NCBI RefSeq assembly: GCF_014205075.1
Contig: NZ_JACHMU010000001.1
Span: 2,790,001 to 2,854,000 of the forward strand
Source of the DNA: Microbacterium ginsengiterrae
GTDB lineage: Bacteria > Actinomycetota > Actinomycetes > Actinomycetales > Microbacteriaceae
Direction: 5' to 3'
DNA length: 64,000 nt
This document shows positions 35,541 through 43,274 of this stretch, piece after piece; the stretch's first letter is position 1, and each line of letters begins with the position of its first letter. The notes under the pieces are model-generated. The model had not been told where the DNA came from. It did no database searches and saw only the letters and a list, made by a program, of their open reading frames with translations. The translations under genes and the position numbers were made by a program.

Positions 35541-36910
35541 CCACGCACACCTTCGACGTCGTCGTCCTCGGAGGTGGCAGTGGAGGCTACGCGGCAGCGC
35601 TGCGCGCCGCGGAGCTCGGCAAGACCGTCGCCCTGATCGAGAAGGACAAGGTCGGCGGCACCTGCCTGCACCGCGGCTGCATCCCGACGAAGGCCCTCCT
35701 GCACGCGGCGGAGGTCGCCGACCACGTGCGAGATGCGGCGGACGTCGGTGTGGGCGCGACGTTCGAGGGGATCGACCCTTCCGGTGTGACGGCGTACCGG
35801 GAGAACATCGTCGCGAAGAAGTACAAGGGCCTCGAGGGCCTCGTCAAGGCGCGGGGCATCACCACCGTCGCGGGGACGGGTCGCCTCAACGCGGACCGCA
35901 CCGTGTCCGTGGGAGACGATGTGTACGCCGGCACCGACGTCGTGCTCGCGACAGGGTCGTACAGCCGCACCCTCCCGGGGCTCGAGATCGGCGGTCGCAT
36001 CCTCACCAGTGAGCAGGCTCTCGCACTCGACGTCGTCCCTGAGCGCGTCCTCGTGCTCGGCGGCGGCGTGATCGGTGTGGAGTTCGCCAGCGTCTGGCGT
36101 TCGTTCGGCGCCGAAGTGACGATCATCGAGGCACTTCCGCATCTCGTCCCCAACGAGGATGAGACCCTCAGCAAGGGACTGGAGCGGGCGTTCCGTCGTC
36201 GCGGCATCCAGTACTCCCTCGGAACGCGCTTCCAATCGGCCGCGCAGGACGATGCCGGCGTCACGGTGACGCTCGAGGACGGCAAGACGTTCACGGGCGA
36301 CTATCTCCTCGTCGCCGTCGGGCGCGGCCCCGTCACCGCCGATCTCGGCTTCGAGGAGGCCGGGATCACCCTCGATCGCGGGTTCGTGACCGTCGACGAC
36401 GAGTTGCGCACCGGCGTCCCCCATGTCTGGGCCGTCGGCGACATCGTGCCGGGACTGCAGCTCGCCCACCGCGGGTTCCTGCAGGGCATCGCCGTCGCAG
36501 AGCGCATCGCGGGCCTCTCCCCCGCTCCGGTCCCCGAATCCCAGATCCCCAAGATCACCTACAGCAACCCTGAGGTCGCCTCCGTCGGGGTGTCGGAGGC
36601 CGCGGCCGTCGACTCCCACGGCGCCGATGCCGTCGTCTCCTACGAGTACAGCCTGGCGGGCAACGGCAAGAGCGAGATCATCGGCACGACCGGCGTCGTC
36701 AAGGTCGTCCGGCTGAAGGATGGGCCCGTCATCGGCGTGCACCTGCTCGGCGATCGGGTCGGCGAGCTGATCACCGAGGGGCAGTTCGCCGTGGCATGGG
36801 AGGCGCACCCGGAAGACATCGCGCCGCTCATCCACGCCCACCCCACCCAGAGCGAGGCACTCGGCGAGGCGTTCCTCGCCCTCGCCGGAAAACCCCTGCA
36901 CGCCCTCTGA
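35537..36910 (+). CDS. lpdA: Dihydrolipoyl dehydrogenase (E3)
   Basis: The protein is 457 residues from ATG 35537. The FAD-binding N-terminus VVLGGGSGGYAAALRAAELG is followed by the redox disulfide GGTCLHRGCIPTKA (Cys43, Cys48). The NAD-binding fold has VLVLGGGVIGVEFASVW, and the C-terminal interface HAHPTQSEALGEA carries the catalytic His/Glu pair. It reoxidises dihydrolipoamide on the E2 component and produces NADH. The E2 gene sucB follows after 66 bp, so E3 serves the pyruvate and 2-oxoglutarate complexes. Confidence 0.96.
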   Translation: MTTHTFDVVVLGGGSGGYAAALRAAELGKTVALIEKDKVGGTCLHRGCIPTKALLHAAEVADHVRDAADVGVGATFEGIDPSGVTAYRENIVAKKYKGLEGLVKARGITTVAGTGRLNADRTVSVGDDVYAGTDVVLATGSYSRTLPGLEIGGRILTSEQALALDVVPERVLVLGGGVIGVEFASVWRSFGAEVTIIEALPHLVPNEDETLSKGLERAFRRRGIQYSLGTRFQSAAQDDAGVTVTLEDGKTFTGDYLLVAVGRGPVTADLGFEEAGITLDRGFVTVDDELRTGVPHVWAVGDIVPGLQLAHRGFLQGIAVAERIAGLSPAPVPESQIPKITYSNPEVASVGVSEAAAVDSHGADAVVSYEYSLAGNGKSEIIGTTGVVKVVRLKDGPVIGVHLLGDRVGELITEGQFAVAWEAHPEDIAPLIHAHPTQSEALGEAFLALAGKPLHAL

Positions 36911-36940
36911 ACACCAACCGGTGTTCAGTGTCACTAAGCT
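36908..36940 (+). promoter_or_regulatory. Palindrome plus -10 element upstream of sucB
   Basis: TGAACACC and GGTGTTCA (36908-36915 and 36920-36927) form an 8-bp dyad that begins in the lpd stop codon. TAAGCT (36935-36940) follows as a -10 element, with a predicted start near 36947 and AAGGAG before the sucB ATG. The dyad may be an operator. Confidence 0.4.
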
Positions 36941-36976
36941 TGAACTGTCACACACATTCTTGAAGGAGACTCCGTC

Positions 36977-38719
36977 ATGAGCACATCCGTGGTCCTCCCC
37001 GCTCTCGGTGAGAGCGTCACCGAGGGTACGGTCACCCGCTGGCTGAAGCAGGTCGGAGACACCGTTCAGGCGGACGAAGGCCTGCTCGAGATCTCGACCG
37101 ACAAGGTCGACACCGAGATCCCGTCGCCGGTCAGCGGCGTCATCGAGGAGATCCTCGTGGCCGAGGACGAGACCGTCGAGGTGGGCGCGCTCCTGGCCCG
37201 TATCGGCGACGGCAGCGCCGCTGCCCCCGAGTCCGACGCTCCCGCCGCGGCAGAGCCCGCCGCCGAAGAGGCCCCCGAGGCCGCACCGGCCGAACAGGCT
37301 CCCGCCCAGGCCGAGGAGGCTCCCGCTGAGGAGACTCCCGCCGCATCGTCCGCGCCCGCAGCGTCCGGTGACGCCACCGAGGTGCGTCTGCCGGAGCTCG
37401 GCGAGAGCGTCACCGAAGGCACCGTCACCCGCTGGCTGAAGCAGGTCGGCGAGGACGTGGCCGTCGACGAGCCGCTGCTGGAGATCTCGACCGACAAGGT
37501 CGACACCGAGATCCCCTCGCCGGTCGCCGGCGTGCTGCAGGAGATCGTGGCCGGAGAGGACGAGACCGTCGAGGTCGGCGGAGTCCTCGCCCGCATCGGC
37601 TCGGGTGCCGCTCCGGCCGCCGAGCCCGCCGCGCCCGCTGAGCCCGAGGCAACGCCCGCAGAGGCCCCCGCGAAGACAGAGGCGCCGGCGCAGCCGGAGG
37701 CCACGACCGAAGCACCCGCCGCCCCCGCCGCACCGGCGAAGGAAGAGGCACCTGCGCAGGCGCAGGCTCCGGCCAAGGCCGAGGCTCCCGCCGCAGCCCC
37801 TGAGAGCGACGAGAAGAGCTCGCTCTACGTGACCCCGCTCGTGCGGCGCCTCGCATCCCAGCAGGGCGTCGATCTTTCGACCGTCACCGGTTCGGGTGTG
37901 GGAGGACGGATCCGCAAGGAAGACGTCCTGAAGGCTGCCGAGGCGAAGGATGCCGCTCCCGCAGCGGCCGCCGCTCCCAAGGCCGCTCCGCTGGAGGTCT
38001 CGCCGCTGCGCGGCACGACCCAGCAGATGTCCCGTCTGCGCAAGGTCGTCGCCAAGCGCGCCGTCGAGTCGATGCAGCAGACCGCACAGCTCACCACTGT
38101 CGTCGAGGTCGATGTGACCAACATCGCGACGTTCCGCGACAGCGTGAAGGTCGACTTCCAGAAGAAGACCGGCGACAAGCTGTCGTTCCTGCCGTTCTTC
38201 GCCCTGGCTGCCGCCGAGGCTCTCCGTGCCTTCCCGATCATCAACTCGACGGTCGAGGGCGAGAACATCGTCTACCCCGACTCCGAGAACGTCTCGATCG
38301 CGGTCGACACGGAGCGCGGCCTGCTCACCCCGGTGATGCGCGACGCCGCGTCGAAGAACCTCGCGGAGATCGCCCACGAGATCGCTGACCTCGCCGCGCG
38401 TGCCCGCGACAACAAGCTCAAGCCCGATGAGCTCGCCGGTGGAACGTTCACGCTGACCAACACGGGTTCGCGCGGTGCGCTGTTCGACACCCCTGTGGTG
38501 TTCCTGCCGCAGTCCGCGATCCTCGGAACCGGCGTCGTCGTGAAGCGTCCGGGAATCGTGAAGGTCGACGGCGCGGAGGCCATCGCGGTCCGCTCGTACG
38601 TGTACCTCGCTCTGTCGTACGATCACCGCATCATCGACGGTGCCGATGCCGCCCGCTTCCTCGGAGCGGTCAAGCAGCGCCTGGAGGCCGCGGAGTTCGC
38701 CGGAGACCTGGGCATCTGA
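36977..38719 (+). CDS. sucB: 2-oxoacid dehydrogenase E2 (dihydrolipoamide acyltransferase) with two lipoyl domains
   Basis: The protein is 580 residues from ATG 36977, with AAGGAG nine bases upstream. Two lipoyl domains (about 1-80 and 135-210) have lipoylated Lys43 and Lys174, each in [12 protein letters not shown]. Long Ala/Pro/Glu linkers follow each. The peripheral subunit-binding domain is at [18 protein letters not shown]. The catalytic domain ends with [17 protein letters not shown] (His550, Asp554). Actinobacteria use this E2 as the core of the mixed pyruvate/2-oxoglutarate dehydrogenase complex; E1 for pyruvate is aceE at 59992. The strong repeat between the lipoyl domains suggests an internal duplication. 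Confidence 0.93.
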   Translation: MSTSVVLPALGESVTEGTVTRWLKQVGDTVQADEGLLEISTDKVDTEIPSPVSGVIEEILVAEDETVEVGALLARIGDGSAAAPESDAPAAAEPAAEEAPEAAPAEQAPAQAEEAPAEETPAASSAPAASGDATEVRLPELGESVTEGTVTRWLKQVGEDVAVDEPLLEISTDKVDTEIPSPVAGVLQEIVAGEDETVEVGGVLARIGSGAAPAAEPAAPAEPEATPAEAPAKTEAPAQPEATTEAPAAPAAPAKEEAPAQAQAPAKAEAPAAAPESDEKSSLYVTPLVRRLASQQGVDLSTVTGSGVGGRIRKEDVLKAAEAKDAAPAAAAAPKAAPLEVSPLRGTTQQMSRLRKVVAKRAVESMQQTAQLTTVVEVDVTNIATFRDSVKVDFQKKTGDKLSFLPFFALAAAEALRAFPIINSTVEGENIVYPDSENVSIAVDTERGLLTPVMRDAASKNLAEIAHEIADLAARARDNKLKPDELAGGTFTLTNTGSRGALFDTPVVFLPQSAILGTGVVVKRPGIVKVDGAEAIAVRSYVYLALSYDHRIIDGADAARFLGAVKQRLEAAEFAGDLGI

Positions 38720-38732
38720 GTCCAGCAGTCAC

Positions 38733-40148
38733 CTAGCCTGGCTGGTGCGCGACGTCATACACGTCGCGCACCAGCCATTCGCTTTCCGGGCGTTCCAGCA
38801 CGACCATCTGCTCCGGCTGCGCGAACTCGGCGTCGAGAGGGCTCAGCCTCATGACCGTGACGTCCCCGTAGTCGTCGACGAGGGACACCTCGCTTCCCTG
38901 CGCACCCTGGATGATGAGTCCGTCGGTCGGTGTGATCATCTCGGCGACGATCGCGTCGGGGCATGTCTCAGACCCATCGTGCACGCAGCCGGCGATCGCT
39001 TCGAGCAGACGCGGCAGCGCCGACACCGCGTCCTCCGTCGCTCCCGGGGACGGCTCCGGTGACTCCGACGGTTCGTCCGACGGCGCCGGTTCCGGAACGG
39101 TCGAAGAAGGAGCGACCTCCGACGGATCGCCGTCGACGATCGCCGAGTCGGCGCGCACGGCCCGCCCGGCGTCCACGGTCTGCGCGGCCTCCTCCGCATG
39201 GCCTTCCGGCCACATCAGACCGACGCCGAGGACGACGGCCGCCACCGTTGCAGCGAGCACGAGCGATCGACGGTGCGGATGCCGTACCGATCGCTCAGCC
39301 CCGATCGGGCCCGTGGGGCGGTCAGCCGCGCGCGTCCGAGCGAAACGTTCCAGCGAAGACCTCGCCCGTTCGCGCATGACGGTCATCGCCGCGAGCAGGC
39401 CCTCTCGAACGCCGCGTCGTTCAGTGCTGCGCGAACGCGGGCGGGAGACGCCCTCGGTGGGAACGCGCACCGTCTTGCGCGTCGCCACGCTCGCTGCACG
39501 CTCCGGCGCGAACACGTCGGTGCGCAGCGGACGCGGTGCGGCCGACGACAGCAGCTCGTGCTCCCACCTCGCGTCGTCGTCGCGGTGGTGACGAGGTTCA
39601 CGCAGGGCGGCACCGATCTCCGTCAGGATCCTGGCCGTCGCGCGATCCGCCGCATGCGGGATGACGCGATCGATGAGGGCGGCGGTCCGTACACGCGCGG
39701 CGCCTCCGTCCTCACCGTGCACGAAGAGCGGCCGCCCGTCTCCGGTGAGCCACCAGTCGCCCTGCGCTGCGACGTCATCGCCGAGCTCGCCGACGCCCCG
39801 CAGCAGGCTCGCCACGAGAGTGGTGACCTCTCCCGGCGCAAGCAGGACGTCCGCCGTCCTGCGGCGACCGAGGAAGGCCTCCACGCGCTGCGTGCACCAT
39901 GGCAGCAGCATGTCGTGCCCGTCGCTGCGACGACGGACATCCAGCACGCCGCACACGTGTTCGCAGCCGGAGTACCTCCACCCTCCCCAGCCCGCCAGAT
40001 CCGCGGCATCCACACACACAGCCACGTCATCACCGTGACTCACCAGCGCACCGGTGAACGGACCATCGCCGCTCTCCACGGCACGGATGAGTCGGTGCGC
40101 GCCGGGAACGAGCACGCCGGGAGCCGTGGGAGTGTCGGTCGACGTCAT
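38733..40148 (-). CDS. Uncharacterised single-span membrane protein with pseudokinase-like N-terminus
   Basis: The protein is 471 residues from ATG 40148; a longer in-frame N-terminus is possible but starts in a region with no translation signal. Residues about 1-190 form a soluble domain with several Cys/His residues (YSGCEHVCGVLD, MLLPWCTQRVE). The segment LVASLLRGVGELG..GDWWLTGDGRPLFVHGEDG faintly recalls the catalytic-loop region of bacterial protein kinases but lacks the HxD..N and DFG residues. A basic linker is followed by one membrane helix (VLAATVAAVVLGVGLMW, near 305), a Ser/Pro/Glu-rich stalk and an external domain of about 110 residues. I do not recognise the family with confidence. 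Its 3' end overlaps the sucB terminator hairpin. Confidence 0.7.
   Translation of the reverse strand: MTSTDTPTAPGVLVPGAHRLIRAVESGDGPFTGALVSHGDDVAVCVDAADLAGWGGWRYSGCEHVCGVLDVRRRSDGHDMLLPWCTQRVEAFLGRRRTADVLLAPGEVTTLVASLLRGVGELGDDVAAQGDWWLTGDGRPLFVHGEDGGAARVRTAALIDRVIPHAADRATARILTEIGAALREPRHHRDDDARWEHELLSSAAPRPLRTDVFAPERAASVATRKTVRVPTEGVSRPRSRSTERRGVREGLLAAMTVMRERARSSLERFARTRAADRPTGPIGAERSVRHPHRRSLVLAATVAAVVLGVGLMWPEGHAEEAAQTVDAGRAVRADSAIVDGDPSEVAPSSTVPEPAPSDEPSESPEPSPGATEDAVSALPRLLEAIAGCVHDGSETCPDAIVAEMITPTDGLIIQGAQGSEVSLVDDYGDVTVMRLSPLDAEFAQPEQMVVLERPESEWLVRDVYDVAHQPG
38741..38775 (+). terminator. Terminator of sucB, inside the 3' end of the convergent gene
   Basis: A perfect 15-bp stem (38741-38755 with 38761-38775) and a 5-base loop begin 21 bases after the sucB stop. 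The same bases encode the last dozen residues of the convergent membrane protein. Confidence 0.75.
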
Positions 40149-40278
40149 GCACCCAGCACACCGGACCGGAATGACTCGCAGGCGGGCTCCACCGGGTGAG
40201 GAGGATGAGATCTGTTCTTCCCTGACTGTGGAGGACGAGAGCGCGACGCGCGCGAACACGCGCATGAGGACATGCCGG

Positions 40279-40284
40279 TATCCT
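40279..40284 (+). promoter_or_regulatory. -10 element (TATCCT) of the DUF4191 gene, leaderless
   Basis: TATCCT is seven bases before ATG 40292, which favours that ATG over the GTG at 40286. Confidence 0.45.
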
Positions 40285-40291
40285 GGTGAGT

Positions 40292-41002
40292 ATGGCTAAG
40301 CGTGCTCCCGACCCCGAAAAGCGTCCTGGGTTCTTCTCCCAGATCAAATCCCTCTTCCGGTTCACGCGCGAGGTCTACCCGTGGCTGCCGTGGGCGCAGA
40401 TCGCGATCCTCATCGGCGGCATCCTGCTCGGCCTCGTCGTCGGCTACCTCATCCCGCCGCTGCAGATCTGGTCGCTCATCCTCTGGGGCGTCACCGGTCT
40501 CATGGTCGGCGTGTTCGGCGCGATGTTCCTCATGACGCGACTTTCGACCTCGGCGATGTACAAGAAGATCGACGGGATGCCCGGCGCGACCGGACACGTG
40601 CTCAGCACGAGCCTCGGCCGCAAGTGGCAGGCCTCGGACACCCCGGTCGGGATCAACCCCAAGACCCAGGAAGCGGTCTACCGCGCGATCGGCCGCGGCG
40701 GAATCGTCGTCGTGGGTGAGGGCACCCGCGGCCGGCTCACCCGTCTCATCAACGAGGAGCGCACCAAGGCGCAGCGCGTCGCCCACGGTGTTCCCGTGAA
40801 CGTCTACTACGTCGGACACGGCGAGGACGACATCGCGATCGGCGACCTGGCCAAGACGATCAAGAAGCTGCCGAAGGCCATCGACAAGACGACGATGGCC
40901 GCCGTCATCCGACGCGTCGACTCCGTCTCGCAGTCCGCGACGTCCCTGCCCATCCCGAAGGGCATCGACCCGACCAAGGTCCGCGCTCAGCGTCCGCGCT
41001 GA
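40292..41002 (+). CDS. DUF4191 family membrane protein
   Basis: The protein is 236 residues from ATG 40292. It begins with a polar, basic stretch and RFTREVYPWLPW, followed by two membrane helices (about 30-75, a hairpin). The conserved cytosolic part contains MYKKIDGMPGATGHVLSTSLGRKWQ, FRAIGR-like VYRAIGRGGIVVVGEG, and IKKLPKAIDKTTMAAVIRRVDSV. This is the actinobacterial DUF4191 family, usually found close to lipoate and glutamine synthetase genes as here. Function is unknown. Confidence 0.88.
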   Translation: MAKRAPDPEKRPGFFSQIKSLFRFTREVYPWLPWAQIAILIGGILLGLVVGYLIPPLQIWSLILWGVTGLMVGVFGAMFLMTRLSTSAMYKKIDGMPGATGHVLSTSLGRKWQASDTPVGINPKTQEAVYRAIGRGGIVVVGEGTRGRLTRLINEERTKAQRVAHGVPVNVYYVGHGEDDIAIGDLAKTIKKLPKAIDKTTMAAVIRRVDSVSQSATSLPIPKGIDPTKVRAQRPR

Positions 41003-41036
41003 GTCACGACCGCAGGCTCAGCCTCAACCTCGCCGC

Positions 41037-41056
41037 ACGGCCCGGACCGGGGCCGT
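41037..41056 (-). terminator. Short hairpin after the RimK-like gene
   Basis: A 7-bp GC stem (ACGGCCC/GGGCCGT) with a 6-base loop lies directly after the stop at 41057 on the minus strand. It is a weak candidate. Confidence 0.35.
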
Positions 41057-42241
41057 TCAGTTCAGGGGCTGCTTGGGGAGCTTGCGCACGCGTGCCCGCC
41101 GACGGCGGCGCTCGGGGATCATCGACCGCATCTCGTCGAGCTTCCCGAAGCAGAGGAGCCGGTCGTCGGCCTCGAGGACCACGTGCTTACGGGGGTTCGG
41201 GATGACGTTCACCCCGCGGTGCAGCGTCAGCACGGTGATGTCGCGCTCCCACAGCCCCGACTCGCCCAGCGTCTTGCCGACGAGCTCCGCGGCGCTGTGC
41301 ACGCTGAGCTCGGCGACGCCGTAGCCCGTCGACACCGTCAGACGCTGACGCACATCGATCTCCGGGAACGCCACCTGCCCGGCGATGTAGTCGATGATGG
41401 CACCGGCCACGTCGAGCTTCGTCGCCGCTTCGATCCCCTGCAGGCCCGGTGAGGAGTTGACCTCCATCACGAGCGGTCCGTCATCCCCCTCGAGCATGTC
41501 CACACCGGCGACGCGCAGACCCATGATCTGCGCCGATCGCACCGCCGCCTGCTCGTACACGGGGTCGAGCTGCACGGCTTCGACGCTGCCGCCGCGGTGG
41601 ACGTTGGACCGGAACTCATCGCCTGCCGCGACGCGCCGCATCGCCGCGACGACGCGGTCGCCGACCACGAGCGCGCGGATGTCTCGTCCCCTGCTCTCGG
41701 AGATGAACTTCTGGATGAGGACGTTCTGATTCGTCGAATGCAGCGTCTCGATGATCGCCTCGGCGACCTTCACCTGCGGTGCGAGGATGACACCGATCCC
41801 CTGGGTCCCCTCGAGCAGCTTGATGACGACGGGAGCACCGCCGACGCGCTCGATCGCCGGGCGGACATCCGCACGGTTGCGCACGAACGCCGTGGCGGGC
41901 ATGGCGATGTTGTGCCGAGACAGGATCTGGCTCGCGCGCAGTTTGTCCCTCGCGCTGGAGATGCCGTTGGCGGTGTTGGGCGTGTAGACGTCCATCTGCT
42001 CGAACTGACGCACCACGGCGGTGCCGAAATAGGTGATCGAGCTGCCGATCCTCGGGAGGATCGCGTCGTAGTCGCTCAGCGGCTTGCCTCGGAAATGGAG
42101 GTCGGGCTCGTCAGCGGTCAGATCTATGGCGAACTTGAGGGTGTTGAGCACCTTCACGTCGTGCCCGCGCTGCTGCGCTGCCGCGCGCAGACGCTGTGTG
42201 GAGTACGCGTGCGGTGCGCGGGAGAGGACGGCGAGCTTCAC
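41057..42241 (-). CDS. RimK-family alpha-L-glutamate ligase fused to a TrkA-C (RCK_C) domain
   Basis: The protein is 394 residues from GTG 42241, preceded by AGGAAAA. The N-terminal and central part (about 1-300) is a RimK-type ATP-grasp ligase: LAVLSRAPHAYSTQRL, ARDKLRASQILSRHNIAMP, VVIKLLEGTQGIGVILA, FISESRGRDIRALVVGD, and the metal-binding MEVNSSPGLQGIE. Residues about 310-380 form a TrkA-C domain (LTVSTGYGVAELSV, GKTLGESGLWERDITVLTLHRG, LEADDRLLCFGKLDEM) of the kind that senses ligands in K+ channels. RimK adds glutamates to the C-terminus of ribosomal protein S6 or related acceptors. It is divergent from a RimB-type protease, a classical functional pair. Confidence 0.88.
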   Translation of the reverse strand: MKLAVLSRAPHAYSTQRLRAAAQQRGHDVKVLNTLKFAIDLTADEPDLHFRGKPLSDYDAILPRIGSSITYFGTAVVRQFEQMDVYTPNTANGISSARDKLRASQILSRHNIAMPATAFVRNRADVRPAIERVGGAPVVIKLLEGTQGIGVILAPQVKVAEAIIETLHSTNQNVLIQKFISESRGRDIRALVVGDRVVAAMRRVAAGDEFRSNVHRGGSVEAVQLDPVYEQAAVRSAQIMGLRVAGVDMLEGDDGPLVMEVNSSPGLQGIEAATKLDVAGAIIDYIAGQVAFPEIDVRQRLTVSTGYGVAELSVHSAAELVGKTLGESGLWERDITVLTLHRGVNVIPNPRKHVVLEADDRLLCFGKLDEMRSMIPERRRRRARVRKLPKQPLN

Positions 42242-42258
42242 GTGTTTTTCCTGCCAAG

Positions 42259-42747
42259 ATGTATCGCGTGGGTAAGACATCTCATTCAAACACTCTTATC
42301 GGGTGGCGTGAATGGGTGAGCCTCCCCGACGCGGGTGTGGATTGGATCAAGGCCAAGATCGACACCGGCGCACGCACCTCGTCGCTGCACGCGTTCGACA
42401 TCGTCGAGTTCGACCGCGAGGGCGAGGACTGGGTGCGTTTCCGCGTCAATCCGTGGCAGGACACGGATGCGGATGCGACGATCGTCGAGTGTCCCGTGCA
42501 CGATCGCCGCGCGGTGCGCAGTTCGTCCGGCCATGCCCAGGAGAGACTCGTGGTCCTTCTCGCGATCCGTCTGGTCGATCGGCTCGTCGTGTCCGAGGTG
42601 ACCTTGAGCAATCGTGACGAGATGGGATTCCGGATGCTGATCGGAAGAGAGGCTCTGCGCCGCGGCTTCATCGTCGACCCCGCCCGGTCCTTCATCGGCG
42701 GGCGCGCCCCGAAGGAGGCTCGTCGCCGCAACCGGGGACGCGTCTGA
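42259..42747 (+). CDS. RimK/LysX-family retropepsin-like ATP-dependent zinc protease (RimB type)
   Basis: The protein is 162 residues from ATG 42259; GTG 42268 is an alternative start and neither has a ribosome-binding motif. It matches PF05618: GWREWVSLPDAGVDWIKAKIDTGARTSSLHA, where DTGA corresponds to the retropepsin-like active-site motif, then RRAVRSSSGHAQERLVV and RMLIGREALRRGF. In Pseudomonas the RimB protease removes or trims the glutamates added by RimK to S6. Only 17 bp separate it from the RimK-like start, so the two are probably controlled together. Confidence 0.85.
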   Translation: MYRVGKTSHSNTLIGWREWVSLPDAGVDWIKAKIDTGARTSSLHAFDIVEFDREGEDWVRFRVNPWQDTDADATIVECPVHDRRAVRSSSGHAQERLVVLLAIRLVDRLVVSEVTLSNRDEMGFRMLIGREALRRGFIVDPARSFIGGRAPKEARRRNRGRV

Positions 42748-42756
42748 GGAGCGCGA

Positions 42757-43152
42757 TCAGGCGCGGATGAGTACGGCGCCGACGCTCTTGTCGTGGAGCC
42801 CGCGCTGATCGGGGTCCCAGATGACCGCGGGGATGACGAGGACGAGCAGGAGTGTCCTCACGATCGGACGCCACATACCGATCCAGGCACCGTTGAGCAG
42901 GACCACCCGCATTCCGAGGATCCGGTGCCCAGGGCTGCCGCCCAGCGTGGGGATGAACAGGATCTGAACGACGGCGAAGACGCTGAGAGTCGCAAGCGAG
43001 TCGTACTCGAAGAACGCGATCGAGATGACGACGGCAGCGGCCCAGTCGATCGCGAGGGCGGCGATGCGACGCCCGACCCGAGCGATGCTCCCCGGTCCGG
43101 TGGAGGGGAAGCCGAGGCGCTCTCCCGGGTATGAGTTCGCCGCGTCTGTCAC
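42757..43152 (-). CDS. RDD family membrane protein
   Basis: The protein is 131 residues from GTG 43152. It has the RDD features: Arg followed by Asp in the first helix (RRIAALAIDWAAAVVISIAFF), a short loop, a second helix (LSVFAVVQILFI), and PTLGGSPGHRILGMRVV followed by a third helix. RDD proteins are small membrane proteins of varied role, some linked to Na+/H+ transport. It reads away from glnA and ends near the RimB-type gene (convergent). Its promoter lies next to the glnA control region. Confidence 0.85.
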   Translation of the reverse strand: MTDAANSYPGERLGFPSTGPGSIARVGRRIAALAIDWAAAVVISIAFFEYDSLATLSVFAVVQILFIPTLGGSPGHRILGMRVVLLNGAWIGMWRPIVRTLLLVLVIPAVIWDPDQRGLHDKSVGAVLIRA

Positions 43153-43158
43153 ATGTCC

Positions 43159-43164
43159 ATCCTA
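43159..43164 (-). promoter_or_regulatory. -10 element (TAGGAT) of the RDD gene, leaderless
   Basis: TAGGAT on the minus strand is six bases before the GTG at 43152. It is only 10 bp from the GlnR tandem box, so GlnR could affect both directions. Confidence 0.45.
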
Positions 43165-43174
43165 TCGAGGCTCT

Positions 43175-43212
43175 GTAACATGGCCGAAACAAAGAGGACA
43201 CGGCTGGGAAAC
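43175..43212 (+). promoter_or_regulatory. Tandem GlnR box of glnA
   Basis: The sequence reads GTAAC-n6-GAAAC-n6-GACAC-n6-GAAAC, the full GlnR arrangement of two gTnAC-n6-GaAAC sites with a 22-bp period. It ends 10 bp upstream of a TAATCT -10 element (43223-43228), which predicts a transcript start near 43235 and a leader of about 40 bases. The site therefore covers the -35 region. Nitrogen control of glnA by the OmpR-type regulator GlnR is the expected consequence. Confidence 0.85.
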
Positions 43213-43274
43213 CCCCTCGCCCTAATCTTCACGAAGGCCTGAAAGCCCCGACCCGCGTCATCCAGGAGTGATAC

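Noticed and set aside
35021-38626. A 3.6-kb open frame on the minus strand opposite pepA, lpd and sucB
   Set aside because: It is the antisense shadow of three clear enzyme genes; its Gly/Arg/Leu repeats mirror the Ala/Pro linkers of SucB.
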